The notes under the pieces: generated by a model
Seen by the model: the letters and a program-made list of their open reading frames with translations, nothing else
Databases searched by the model: none
Told to the model about the DNA's origin: nothing
Program-made: the position numbers and the translations under genes
Part shown: one piece after another, positions 30,611 to 38,742 of the stretch
Layout: each line of letters begins with the position of its first letter
Position numbering within the stretch: the stretch's first letter is position 1
Source of the DNA: Bradyrhizobium diversitatis
Lineage (GTDB): Bacteria > Pseudomonadota > Alphaproteobacteria > Rhizobiales > Xanthobacteraceae
Assembly: GCF_016031635.1 (NCBI RefSeq)
Contig: NZ_JACEGD010000033.1
Location: 1 to 64,000, forward strand
DNA: 64,000 bases
Direction: 5' to 3'

Positions 30611-30690
30611 CGTCATTGCGGGCGCAGCGAAGCAATCCAGAATCTCTCTGTGGAGGCAGCCTGGATTGCTTCGCTGCGCTCGCAATGACG
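30611..30690. repeat. Palindromic repeat, copy 2 of the CATTGCGAGCGC family
   Basis: 30-bp arms at 30611-30640 and 30661-30690 match except for one position, with a 20-base loop. It lies between the convergent EamA and TIGR02186 genes. Confidence 0.9.
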
Positions 30691-30701
30691 GAGTGTGTGG
30701 C

Positions 30702-31472
30702 TCAATCCTTCCGGAACACGATCGACGCCATCCAGCCCGTCATCAGCGCCATCGCCACTGTGGCAAGACCGTACAGCAACCCGTTGTGCCGCGCCGTGGT
30801 GGCCACGAACTGCTCGAATCCGACCTTGACGATCTCGAACGCGGTCTCGGTCTTGCCGATGAATGCGCCGTTCGCAAACAGCTTGATCTCGATCTCATAG
30901 GTCCCGATCGGCACCTCACCGGGCAGCGGAATGCCGGTGCGGAACAGCGTCGGCGTCAGGAACGTCACCGCGCTCGGGTCCTCGCGATAGAGGCCGCGCT
31001 GGGTGCGCAAGCGAATGAAGGCCGAGCGGAACGCATCGTTCGGCACCACGTCGGCGTAATCGCCGCCGACCCGCTGCGTCAGCAGCACGTTGTTGAGCCC
31101 GATCTGCTGCCGCCGGGCGATCTCGGGCGAGGTGATGGCGTCGAAGGGACGGTTGGCGAACAGCGCGAGATAGCTCGGCACCTGCAGGAACTGCCGGTAG
31201 TCGGTGTTGATCCAGATGCCGAAGGTGCGCTCCTTGCGCCGTGTCACCATGTCGGCGCGCGGGCCCCTCACGGTGACGACGAGATCGTAAGCCGTGCGGT
31301 CGGCGGGCGTCGTGGCGTCCCTCTCGACCGAGCCGAACAGCACCAGCTCCTCGCCGGAATAGTTCGGTGTGACCGTGACGCGGTGGTTGGAGACCGACAC
31401 GATCAGCCGCTCGGCCCGCGCGGCGCCGCCGAGCAGCAGGACGAGAACGATTGCGAGAAGCGTGCGCGTCAT
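30702..31472 (-). CDS. TIGR02186-type membrane-anchored protein
   Basis: This 256-residue protein has a signal peptide (MTRTLLAIVLVLLLGGAARAE), a periplasmic beta-rich domain (ERLIVSVSNHRVTVTPNYSGEELVLFGSVE) and a C-terminal membrane span (GLLYGLATVAMALMTGWMASIVF). This family is regularly encoded directly after a TauE/SafE permease, as here: the ATG overlaps the permease stop by four bases. Function unknown; a periplasmic partner of the exporter is inferred. Confidence 0.85.
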   Translation of the reverse strand: MTRTLLAIVLVLLLGGAARAERLIVSVSNHRVTVTPNYSGEELVLFGSVERDATTPADRTAYDLVVTVRGPRADMVTRRKERTFGIWINTDYRQFLQVPSYLALFANRPFDAITSPEIARRQQIGLNNVLLTQRVGGDYADVVPNDAFRSAFIRLRTQRGLYREDPSAVTFLTPTLFRTGIPLPGEVPIGTYEIEIKLFANGAFIGKTETAFEIVKVGFEQFVATTARHNGLLYGLATVAMALMTGWMASIVFRKD

Positions 31473-32386
31473 CCGCTCACTCCCAGCTCGCGAATGGTGA
31501 AGAGATCCGAGGGCTGGATCACCAGCTCGATCGCAAAGCGGATTCCGACCGAGAGGATCAAAAGGCCGAGCAGCAACCGCAGCTGCTCGCCGCGGATCTT
31601 CTGGCCGGCGCGGGCGCCGAACTGTGCGCCGGTGACGCCGCCGACCATCAGGATCAGCGCCAGCACGGCGTCGACGAGGTGATTGGTCACCGCGTGCAAC
31701 ATGGTCGCGAACAACATCGTGACCAGCGTCAGCACCATCGAGGTCCCGATCACCGTCGAGGTCGGCACCCTCAAGAGATAGATCATGATCGGCACCAGGA
31801 TGAAGCCGCCGCCGATGCCCATGATGGCGCCGATGAAGCCGATCACGATGCCGACCACCACAACCGGAATCACCGAGAGATAGATCTTCGAGCGCTTGAA
31901 CCGCATCTTTAGCGGCAGGCCGTGGATCCAGTTGTGGCTGCGTCGCGGCGGCAGCGCGCCGCGCCGGGTCCGCATCAAGGCGCGCAGGCCTTCGGAAAAC
32001 ATCAGGCTGCCGACCGTGGTGAGCAGCACGACGTAGGACAGCGCGATCATCAGGTCGAGCTGGCCGAGCGCGCGCAGCTGGGTGAAGGCCCACACGCCGA
32101 GCGTGGTGCCGGTGACGCCGCCGCAGAGCAGCACGCTCGCCAGCGCCGGATCGATCGCGCGCCGCCGCCAATATGAGAGCGCGCCGGAAAAGGACGAGGC
32201 CGCGATGTGGCTCGCGACGGAAGCGACCGCCACCGCCGGCGTGATGCCGATGAAGATCAGCAGCGGCGTCATCAGGAAGCCGCCGCCGATTCCGAACATG
32301 CCCGAGACGAAGCCGACCGCGGCGCCCATGGCGAGCACCAGGAAGACGTTGACCGGAAGATCGGCGATCGGAAGGTAGAGCTGCAT
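31469..32386 (-). CDS. TauE/SafE-family anion permease
   Basis: This 305-residue permease has two repeats of the family motif, GFVSGMFGIGGGFLMTPLL and GFIGAIMGIGGGFILVPIM, each within hydrophobic hairpins. Members export sulfite, sulfoacetate or other organosulfur anions. The ATG at 32384-32386 gives a normal N-terminus; the longer open frame to 32542 is Arg-rich and not conserved-looking. Coupled to the TIGR02186 gene. Confidence 0.9.
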   Translation of the reverse strand: MQLYLPIADLPVNVFLVLAMGAAVGFVSGMFGIGGGFLMTPLLIFIGITPAVAVASVASHIAASSFSGALSYWRRRAIDPALASVLLCGGVTGTTLGVWAFTQLRALGQLDLMIALSYVVLLTTVGSLMFSEGLRALMRTRRGALPPRRSHNWIHGLPLKMRFKRSKIYLSVIPVVVVGIVIGFIGAIMGIGGGFILVPIMIYLLRVPTSTVIGTSMVLTLVTMLFATMLHAVTNHLVDAVLALILMVGGVTGAQFGARAGQKIRGEQLRLLLGLLILSVGIRFAIELVIQPSDLFTIRELGVSG

Positions 32387-32573
32387 TGAACCACGCACCG
32401 GCGAGACGGATCGACGAACGCGGAATGCTCGCGGAAAGGACGGAACGATTGCCGCGCCCCTCAATAGCGGACTTTGCCTGCGGGCGGGACCGGGAACTTC
32501 GCGCGTGGTGAATGCGTCAAGTGAGATCATTCGGCTGGTCACCGCGCGCCGCGGCTCCTGCCACCTTCTCCGC

Positions 32574-32689
32574 TGTCATGCCCCGGCTTGACCGGGGCAT
32601 CCAGTACGCCGCGCCCGTTGTTGTGACAGCGAGCTCCTCAACGCCGGCCTCTGGAATACTGGGTCGCCCGGTCAAGCCGGGCGACGACA
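32574..32689. repeat. Palindromic repeat of the TCATGCCC(C/G)GGCTTG family
   Basis: The left part reads CATGCCCCGGCTTGACCGGGG and the right part CCCGGTCAAGCCGGG, with matching CCAGTA and TACTGG segments inside. A related element is at 36299-36383. It occupies most of the 312-base space between tauE-like and podJ-like genes; the rest shows nothing. Confidence 0.75.
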
Positions 32690-32698
32690 AGAAGCCGC

Positions 32699-35600
32699 TT
32701 AATGCGCCGCCGAGGCCGAGCGCTTGGTCGCGACTTGCTTCGGCGCCGGCTTTGCACTTGCCTGCGGCGCGGTGTCCCAGCCGCCGGCGGGCGCTGCGAC
32801 ATTGACGGCGTCGTCGGGCTGCGGCTCGGCGCTGAAAGTCTGGATCGCGAGCTTGGCGGCGGCGAGCGATTGCGGGTCGAGGCGCTTGGCGACGTCGTCG
32901 CGCTTGCCGGCCGCGTCCGCATCGCCCTGCGCGGCCGCCAGGCTGAACCATTTGTAGGATTCGGCGAGGTTCTGCTCGACGCCGATGCCGCGGGCATAGA
33001 GGATGCCGAGGTTGAACTGGCTGTCGGCGACGCCGCGATCGGCCGCCTTGCGGAACCACTGCGCCGCGCTCTTGTAATTGGCGCCGCGCCCACCGCCGTC
33101 GGCGTCGAGCACCGCGAGATTGTGCATCGCCTTGGCGTTGCCGCGCTCGGCGGCCTGGGTGTAGTAGCGGCGGGCGATGTCGGCGTCCTTCTTCACGCCA
33201 AGGCCCTTTTCGTAGAGCGTGCCGAGGCGGAAGATCGCGGGCACCACGCCGGCCTGCGCGGCGCGGTCGTACCACTTCGCCGCTTCGTCGTAGTTCGTGG
33301 CGACACCCTTTCCTTCGGCAAAGCGCACGCCGATCTCGTAGGCCGCGGTCGCATCGCCCTTCATCGCGGCGGTGCGCAAGGCCGGACCGCCGATGCCGTC
33401 GGGCAGTCTCTCGCTCGGCGGCACCTGGACGAGGCCGAGCTTGGCGCGGCTCGTGCCCGACAGCGCGCCGGTGACGTCGCTGGAGGCCGGCGGCGGCGCG
33501 GCCGCGGCGGGTGCGGACGGGATTTCGACCGAGGCCGAGCTGGCCGGATTGGCGGCGGGCGGCGGCGCGGCATTGTTCTGGGATTGCCGTCCGATCGGCG
33601 TCGGCGACGTCATCGACGGCGTGATCTGCTCGGGCGTGGCGGGCTTTGTCTCGACCGGGGGCGGCGGGGCCAGCGGCGCCGGCTGGCTGGACGTATCGTC
33701 CATGGCCTGTGGCGCCGGCGGTGGGCTGCCTTCGAGCAGGTTCATCGCCATCTTGAAGGTGCCGAGCACGATCACGACCACGCTCGCGCCGACCAGCAGC
33801 GAGCGGATCTTCGCGGTGATGGTCGAACCGCCGTCCTTGCCCTTGTCCTTGGACCGGTCAGCCCCTGCCTTGGCGGCGCGGCCGGTCTTTTCCGGCTGCG
33901 CGGCGGCGGCTTGCGCGGCGCGACGTGCGGCCGCGATGAAGCTCGACGACGACACCGGCTCTTTCGGCGCGGTGGCGATTCCGCTGATTGCACTCTCGGA
34001 GGCGGCAATGCGCTCCGACGGCGTGGCGAGGCGTCCGCCCGGCCGTGTGCCCGGCTCGAGCGGATGATCCGGTGGCAGTTCCGGCGCGAGCGCGGCCCGC
34101 GCGGGCGCGGTGTGCGGCTCCAGGATTTCGCTGATCGCACGCGGCGGCAAGGGTGGTGCGACTTGCGGTGCCGCCGGCACCGGCGGCGGCGCAACCGGCG
34201 CGGCTGCGTGGAATTCGCGCGGCGCGGCGACGAAGGCGGCTTGCGCACCCTGCGCGGCGGCGGGATTGGGCAGCTCGGGCTTTGGATCGTATTTCGGCTG
34301 CTGCGGTTGAGGCCGCGGCTCGCGCGCCATCGGCGCCGGCTCCATCGGAGCGGCCATCGGCATCGGCTGCGGCGCCGGCACGGTGCGCACCGCGCGCAGA
34401 TCGCCCTCGATCATCGAGAGGCGATCGACGACGTGGCCGAGCGCGCCGTGGACGGCCTCGAGCGAGTCCTGGGTGTGCCGGTTGGTCTCGGCCTGGCTGA
34501 AGCGGATGTCGGAGAGCTCGCGCTTGACGAGATCGACCATGCCGGAATCGGCGGGCGGTGCGGAGTTGCGGCTCTCGGCCAGCGCGGCATAGGTCGCCTG
34601 CTGCCGCTCGAGATGCCGCAGGATGTTGTGCAGCCCGTCCTCGACGCGGCTCAAATTGCCGTTGTGCGGATCGGAGGCGGCTTCGATCCGTTCCAGCAGA
34701 TAGGAGACGCGCTGTTCGAGATGCGCGAAGGTGGACGCGGAATCGCTGCCGACCTGCATGCGGTCGAAGCGGTCCGACAGCGCGCGGATCGCGGCTTCGA
34801 GGTGCTCGGTGCTCTCGGATGGCTGCGGCCGTTCGCGGGTCTCGAGCGCGGCGGTGAGCGCGGCGATGCGCTGCTCCAGCACCGCGAAGCTGTCGCCGTG
34901 GCCGGAGGCGCGGGTGATCTGGTCGACCTTGGACGACAGCAGCTGCACGTCCTCGGAAAGCCGTGCCAGCGCCTCGTTGGAGGCCACGTTGGAGACGATG
35001 CCGCGCAGCGCCGAGATCGCGCCTTCGAGCTGCTGCACCGTCGAGGGATCGTCATTGGCGCGCAGGATCAAATCGAGCTTGGCGCCGAGATTGCGGATCG
35101 CCTCGTCGTAGCCGGTGAGTTGCTCGGCCGGCGTCAACGTGCGCAGCACCTGCTTGATGTCGGACAGCGCATGCTCGATGCCGGAGAGGACCTGGCCGTC
35201 GGTGCCGTTGGACCGGGTCTCGTCGATGCGACGGTGCAGCGAGCGGATCTCGTTCTCGATCGATTCGATCGCGCGGCGCGGCATCGCCTCGGTGATGGCG
35301 GCACGGATTTCGGCAAGCTCGCTGCGGAAGGCGTCGATCGCCTGCTCGGTATTATCAGGGCGCTGCAGCGACTCGATCTGGCTCGTGATCTTGAGCAGGT
35401 GGCGCTCGAGCGATGAAAAATCCGGCCCCGGCTGCGGTGGCGGCGGCGCGTAGGCAGGCGCCGGCGGGGCCATGGGCGGGGCGTAAGGAGCGGCAGGCGC
35501 ACGCGACGGCGCGGCACGCGGCGGCATCTGCCTGGGCGCAAAGCCGTCGAGCTCGCTCTGGCGCGCGGTGATCTCGGCGACCGCAACGTCGAACGAAGCC

Positions 35601-36106
35601 GGGCTCAGGGGAGGTGAGCTGCGATAGACCTGCGCGGCCGCGCGCTCGACCGCATCGGCCTGGCTCTGGCGCGTGTCGACCGGGGCGGGGCGCGGAGCCT
35701 GCGGCTGCTGCAGTTGCCGCTGCGGGCGGGAGATTTGCGACAGGCGCGCATCGAGCCGCGAGATCGCATCGTTGAGTTGACGCGCGACGCCCTGCTCGCG
35801 CGAGACGTCTGGTCTTGAAGAGTCCTGGCGCGGGACGGGCTTGGAAATCCGTTCGATCTGCTGGGTGATCGCATCGAGCCGCTGGTGGATGTCGGCGACT
35901 TCGCGGCTCTCCTGACTGGGCCCTTGGCTCGGCATGTGCTGCGGACGCTGGTCGTAGGCTGCGCGAAAGTTCGGCGGGGCTGTCTCGCCGAGCGTGGAGC
36001 TCAGCCAATCGTTGAGTGACATGCCGGCTCTGCGCGCAGCAGCTTCGGCCCGCTCCCGGACGGATGGATCGATGCCGTCAACACTCCACGATACGCGCGA
36101 ATTCAT
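32699..36106 (-). CDS. PodJ-like polar-organising protein with SEL1 repeats
   Basis: This 1135-residue protein starts with a short helical motif (MNSRVSWSVDGIDPSVRERAEAAARRAGMSLNDWL) found in alphaproteobacterial PodJ-like proteins. Pro-rich and long coiled-coil stretches follow to about residue 560, then a disordered Pro/Ala region, one membrane span at about 765-790 (SLLVGASVVVIVLGTF) and four or five SEL1 repeats at about 910-1085 (AAMKGDATAAYEIGVRFAEGKGV and relatives). In Caulobacter, PodJ places polar organelles, with the coiled coil in the cytoplasm and SEL1 repeats in the periplasm. The ATG at 36104-36106 is chosen for the conserved N-terminus. Confidence 0.85.
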   Translation of the reverse strand: MNSRVSWSVDGIDPSVRERAEAAARRAGMSLNDWLSSTLGETAPPNFRAAYDQRPQHMPSQGPSQESREVADIHQRLDAITQQIERISKPVPRQDSSRPDVSREQGVARQLNDAISRLDARLSQISRPQRQLQQPQAPRPAPVDTRQSQADAVERAAAQVYRSSPPLSPASFDVAVAEITARQSELDGFAPRQMPPRAAPSRAPAAPYAPPMAPPAPAYAPPPPQPGPDFSSLERHLLKITSQIESLQRPDNTEQAIDAFRSELAEIRAAITEAMPRRAIESIENEIRSLHRRIDETRSNGTDGQVLSGIEHALSDIKQVLRTLTPAEQLTGYDEAIRNLGAKLDLILRANDDPSTVQQLEGAISALRGIVSNVASNEALARLSEDVQLLSSKVDQITRASGHGDSFAVLEQRIAALTAALETRERPQPSESTEHLEAAIRALSDRFDRMQVGSDSASTFAHLEQRVSYLLERIEAASDPHNGNLSRVEDGLHNILRHLERQQATYAALAESRNSAPPADSGMVDLVKRELSDIRFSQAETNRHTQDSLEAVHGALGHVVDRLSMIEGDLRAVRTVPAPQPMPMAAPMEPAPMAREPRPQPQQPKYDPKPELPNPAAAQGAQAAFVAAPREFHAAAPVAPPPVPAAPQVAPPLPPRAISEILEPHTAPARAALAPELPPDHPLEPGTRPGGRLATPSERIAASESAISGIATAPKEPVSSSSFIAAARRAAQAAAAQPEKTGRAAKAGADRSKDKGKDGGSTITAKIRSLLVGASVVVIVLGTFKMAMNLLEGSPPPAPQAMDDTSSQPAPLAPPPPVETKPATPEQITPSMTSPTPIGRQSQNNAAPPPAANPASSASVEIPSAPAAAAPPPASSDVTGALSGTSRAKLGLVQVPPSERLPDGIGGPALRTAAMKGDATAAYEIGVRFAEGKGVATNYDEAAKWYDRAAQAGVVPAIFRLGTLYEKGLGVKKDADIARRYYTQAAERGNAKAMHNLAVLDADGGGRGANYKSAAQWFRKAADRGVADSQFNLGILYARGIGVEQNLAESYKWFSLAAAQGDADAAGKRDDVAKRLDPQSLAAAKLAIQTFSAEPQPDDAVNVAAPAGGWDTAPQASAKPAPKQVATKRSASAAH

Positions 36107-36298
36107 GACTCTGTCCGGTTCCGACTCCGGCGCCCCACCCGGCGCCTCCAGCCTCCCCACGCGCCCCGGTTGCAAAGACAATCGAATTTGGCGCGGGTCG
36201 TCTGCCTCGAAAACCGACTTTTTCCTGTTACGGTAAATAACGAGTTAAGGAATGCGGCGCGGGTGTCTTAAAGTTGGGCGGGGGAACCTTCGGTGCTC

Positions 36299-36383
36299 GT
36301 CATGCCCGGGCTTGTCCCGGGCATCCACGTTCTTCTGTGCTGCGCGACAGGTCGTGGATGGCCGGGACAAGCCCGGCCATGAC
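36299..36383. repeat. Palindromic repeat of the TCATGCCC(C/G)GGCTTG family, copy 2
   Basis: GTCATGCCCGGGCTTGTCCC on the left pairs with the GGGACAAGCCCGGCCATGAC arm on the right, with CCACG/CGTGG inside. Confidence 0.85.
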
Positions 36384-36401
36384 GCTTGAGAGAGTTCAGC
36401 C

Positions 36402-36462
36402 CTTCCCCTTGCGCTTGCCGTCTTCCGGCGGCAACACCATGGTCTTGCCGCTGATCGCAGAC
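36402..36462 (-). pseudogene. Remnant duplicate of the padR 3' end
   Basis: On the minus strand this reads ASAISGKTMVLPPEDGKRKGKG and then stop, closely matching the C-terminus of the PadR protein encoded at 37535 (SAMSGKATVVPLEDSKREGKG, stop). About a dozen base differences in some 60 positions are mostly in third codon positions, so it is an old coding copy. It directly abuts the RES toxin stop. Confidence 0.7.
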
Positions 36463-36466
36463 GCAC

Positions 36467-36970
36467 CTACCGGCCCGGCGGATGCAGCCGCGTGTCCAGC
36501 GCAAACGGATCCTGCGATCTCAGCTTGTAGGCTCCGGTGGCCTTTGCAGCGATGAAGATCAAATTCCAGCTCGCCGTCGAGACCACGCTCGGAATCACGA
36601 TGAACCTGTGTTTCGCAAGCAGCTCATCCCCGAATGCCTGCTGGCCGGCGCTCGGTATCCCCGGCCTCAGCCAGTTGGGATTTGGAACGGTATTGGGCTC
36701 GACGACGAATACACCCGCTGGATCGATCGCTGCGGCCGTGATCACATGGGACACCATGTCCAACGCGCGAAATCCCTTATGAACGGCGACCTCCAGAATC
36801 GCCGTCGCGGGATCAATCGAACAGTAAACCGTGCGAACTCCTTTGCTGTTCCAGCGGCCTCCGACGAGAAACGCGCCCTCTCCACTGTCCCAGGTCGCAG
36901 CATATTTGGATTGATCCAGACGCCAGGCCACCAGCTCGGAGCCGCCGAGCGATGCGGGGAGCGGTGTCAC
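36467..36970 (-). CDS. RES-domain toxin of a RES/Xre toxin-antitoxin module
   Basis: This 167-residue protein has the RES fold: WRLDQSKYAATWDSGEGAF, then GGRWNSKGVRTVYCSIDPATAILEVAVHKG with Arg39, Tyr49 and Glu60, and a later serine-containing VVSTASWN. RES toxins characterised so far degrade NAD+ in the producing cell. The start overlaps the antitoxin stop by four bases, so the antitoxin is made first. It is bordered on the other side by the padR remnant. Confidence 0.9.
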   Translation of the reverse strand: MTPLPASLGGSELVAWRLDQSKYAATWDSGEGAFLVGGRWNSKGVRTVYCSIDPATAILEVAVHKGFRALDMVSHVITAAAIDPAGVFVVEPNTVPNPNWLRPGIPSAGQQAFGDELLAKHRFIVIPSVVSTASWNLIFIAAKATGAYKLRSQDPFALDTRLHPPGR

Positions 36971-37446
36971 GCGTAAACGCCATACTCAAGGCGTGCGAGA
37001 AAATCCTCGACGAGTTCAACACCGGCAGGTGTGGCTAACAGATCAATCGGCCTGCGTTGATCGAGGCCAATGGCCGGGCGCTCCAGCCACTGCTCAGCCT
37101 CCTCCTTCGATCCGAAGACCGAAGTGGCTTTCGCCAAAATTTCGGCGAGCTTCCACGCGCGCCCGCTCTGTTCAGGGCTGAGCTGCCGGATATTTTCAGC
37201 CGTGTGCCGCTGGTAGGTTCTATGGCTCATTCCGATCGCCTTGGCGAAAGAATCGTCCCAGCGGAGAAATGCGAAATTTGCGACCAGATACACCAGCGCC
37301 TTGGATGGGAGGCCACTCACGAGAATTTCGTGAGCCTCTAGTGGGCTCTTGGGCATCTTCCGAAAGGTGGAGGTTCCCCCGAGAAGCCGTGTGACGGCCG
37401 CCAGCCGGGCAATTTCAGGGGATTGAGCAAGTTCGTCCATCAGCAT
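36967..37446 (-). CDS. Xre/MbcA/ParS-type antitoxin (DUF2384)
   Basis: This protein of about 159 residues has a helical N-terminal DNA-binding part (DDSFAKAIGMSHRTYQRHTAENIRQLSPEQSGR) and a C-terminal DUF2384 toxin-binding part (ATSVFGSKEEAEQWLERPAIGLDQRRPIDLLATPAGVELVEDFLARLEYGVYA). I chose the ATG at 37444-37446; another lies at 37440. A TTG start at 37479 is unlikely because it falls inside the promoter/operator. Likely represses its own operon together with the toxin. Confidence 0.9.
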   Translation of the reverse strand: MLMDELAQSPEIARLAAVTRLLGGTSTFRKMPKSPLEAHEILVSGLPSKALVYLVANFAFLRWDDSFAKAIGMSHRTYQRHTAENIRQLSPEQSGRAWKLAEILAKATSVFGSKEEAEQWLERPAIGLDQRRPIDLLATPAGVELVEDFLARLEYGVYA

Positions 37447-37455
37447 CAGTCTCGC

Positions 37456-37482
37456 CACTTGTCGCTCAAAATATGACAAGTG
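37456..37482 (-). promoter_or_regulatory. Candidate autoregulatory operator of the toxin-antitoxin module
   Basis: CACTTGTC at 37456-37463 and GACAAGTG at 37475-37482 are perfect inverted arms with an 11-base spacer. They span the -10 box and the expected transcription start, the right place for repression. Confidence 0.65.
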
Positions 37483-37498
37483 TCGGAATGATATTCAA
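37470..37498 (-). promoter_or_regulatory. Promoter of the toxin-antitoxin operon
   Basis: On the minus strand TTGAAT (37493-37498) and CATATT (37470-37475) are 17 bp apart. The predicted start near 37463 leaves a leader of under 20 bases before the antitoxin ATG. Confidence 0.55.
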
Positions 37499-37534
37499 GG
37501 GCGGGGCGCCAATTCTTGGTCGGGCTCGGCAGCC

Positions 37535-38125
37535 TCAGCCCTTCCCCTCGCGCTTGCTATCCTCCAGCGGCACCACCGTGGCCTTGCCGCTCATCGCCGA
37601 CAGCGCCTCCAGTGCCTCCTCGCAGAAATCGGCCACCATCTGCTCGTGCCGGGCCCCCAGGCGGAGCAGGAGCAGGTTGCCGAGGTCGAGCTTGCCTTCT
37701 GCCGTGCCGTCCGGAAAACGCTTCTTCAGGATGCGCTCGTAATTGGCGTGGCGGTCGCGGTGGTGCTCGAGCCGAGCCATCAAATCGGCGCGAAGCGGCT
37801 CGATGTCGATGCTGTCGAGCGCGTGGAGGCGGACCAGGAGGTCGTCCTTGGTCGAGGCCGGCGTACTGGGCCGCGCGGCCCAGTGCCGCAGCGCTGTTCG
37901 GCCCTCCGGAGTGAGCGTATAAACCAGCTTGTTGGGCTTGCCCGATTGGACGACCTCGCGGCCCTGGATGTAGCCGCGGTCGCGCAGCTTGGAGAGTTCG
38001 CGGTAGATCTGCTGGTGGTCGGCCTTCCAGAAGAAGCCGATCGAGGAATCGAACGTCTTGGCGAGCTCATAGCCCGTCATCGGACGTTCCGTCAGGCATG
38101 CGAGGATTGCGTCGCCCAGTGCCAT
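37535..38125 (-). CDS. PadR-family transcriptional regulator
   Basis: This 196-residue protein has the N-terminal winged helix of PadR (MALGDAILACLTERPMTGYELAKTFDSSIGFFWKADHQQIYRELSKLRDRGYI) and a C-terminal helical dimerisation domain (Vir_act_alpha_C type). AGGAGA lies six bases before the ATG at 38123-38125; the open frame to 38194 crosses the operator palindromes and is not used. It is divergent from the NTF2-like/beta-oxidation genes and may control them as well as itself. PadR proteins usually respond to phenolics or other small hydrophobic ligands. Confidence 0.92.
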   Translation of the reverse strand: MALGDAILACLTERPMTGYELAKTFDSSIGFFWKADHQQIYRELSKLRDRGYIQGREVVQSGKPNKLVYTLTPEGRTALRHWAARPSTPASTKDDLLVRLHALDSIDIEPLRADLMARLEHHRDRHANYERILKKRFPDGTAEGKLDLGNLLLLRLGARHEQMVADFCEEALEALSAMSGKATVVPLEDSKREGKG

Positions 38126-38161
38126 GACCGGTCTCCTGTTCTCGACCTTGTGGCTTGACTT

Positions 38162-38197
38162 TATGCGCATCGGCGCATATGCGTCAATGTGCATATG
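38162..38197. promoter_or_regulatory. Two overlapping palindromes, candidate PadR operator
   Basis: TATGCGC-ATCG-GCGCATA (38162-38179) overlaps CATATGC-N8-GCATATG (38176-38197). They lie 37-72 bp upstream of padR on the side facing the divergent gene, where PadR autoregulation is expected. Confidence 0.6.
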
Positions 38198-38256
38198 AGG
38201 CAGTGAGCAGTCGAGACAAGTCCCGACTGAAAAAATCCAGCAGAATCAACCCGACT

Positions 38257-38289
38257 GCTACTGTGCATGGGGTTGTTTTCGCACTTTTG
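38257..38289. repeat. 33-bp repeat, copy 2
   Basis: Identical to 11145-11177. This copy lies 27 bp upstream of an NTF2-like gene start, thus probably in its promoter or 5' leader. Confidence 0.8.
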
Positions 38290-38315
38290 CCCTTGGCCTA
38301 GGGAGGCACCTGAAA

Positions 38316-38702
38316 ATGACCGGCCTCGATTCCTGGTACGCCTACATGAAGTCTCATGACCGCGCCGCGCTCTGGGACCTCCTGCACCCCGACGCCGTGT
38401 TCGAAAGCCCCGTGGTGCACACGCCGCAGCGCGGCCGCGACATCACCTTCAAATACCTCGCCAGCGCCGAGAAGGTGCTCGGCGGCCCCGGCTTCACCTA
38501 TGTCGGTGAATGGCGCAGCGACAACGGCGCCGTGCTCGAATTCAAGGCCATGATCGACGGCATCGAGATCAACGGCGTCGATATCATCAGCTTCGACGGT
38601 GAGGGACGCATCACGCACTTCAAGGTGATGGTGCGTCCGCTCAAGGCGATCAACATGCTGCACCGCCTGATGGCGGAGCAGCTGGCCGCCGCCCAATCAT
38701 AA
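38316..38702 (+). CDS. NTF2-like (SnoaL-type) protein
   Basis: This 128-residue single-domain protein has the cone-shaped NTF2 fold: an N-terminal helix (SWYAYMKSHDRAALWDLLHPDAVFESPVVHTPQRGRD) and beta strands ending in ISFDGEGRITHFKVMVRPL. Members act as small enzymes or binding domains. GGGAGG precedes the ATG. It lies 40 bp before the acyl-CoA dehydrogenase gene and is probably co-transcribed, so a role with acyl-CoA substrates is possible. Confidence 0.85.
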   Translation: MTGLDSWYAYMKSHDRAALWDLLHPDAVFESPVVHTPQRGRDITFKYLASAEKVLGGPGFTYVGEWRSDNGAVLEFKAMIDGIEINGVDIISFDGEGRITHFKVMVRPLKAINMLHRLMAEQLAAAQS

Positions 38703-38742
38703 GCGCAACATCATCCCCTCGAGGCTATGCCGGGAGAACCCC

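Larger units (their letters stand above)
36107..36466. other. Intergenic region with a repeat and a padR 3' remnant
   Basis: This 360-base region holds the palindromic repeat at 36299-36383 and a copy of the padR 3' end at 36402-36462. Its first 190 bases must include the promoter of the podJ-like gene; I see no clear boxes. Confidence 0.6.

Noticed and set aside
30702..32171. A 489-codon minus-strand frame spanning two genes
   Set aside because: Its first half is an out-of-frame reading of the TauE gene; the real gene starts at the ATG overlapping the TauE stop (31472).
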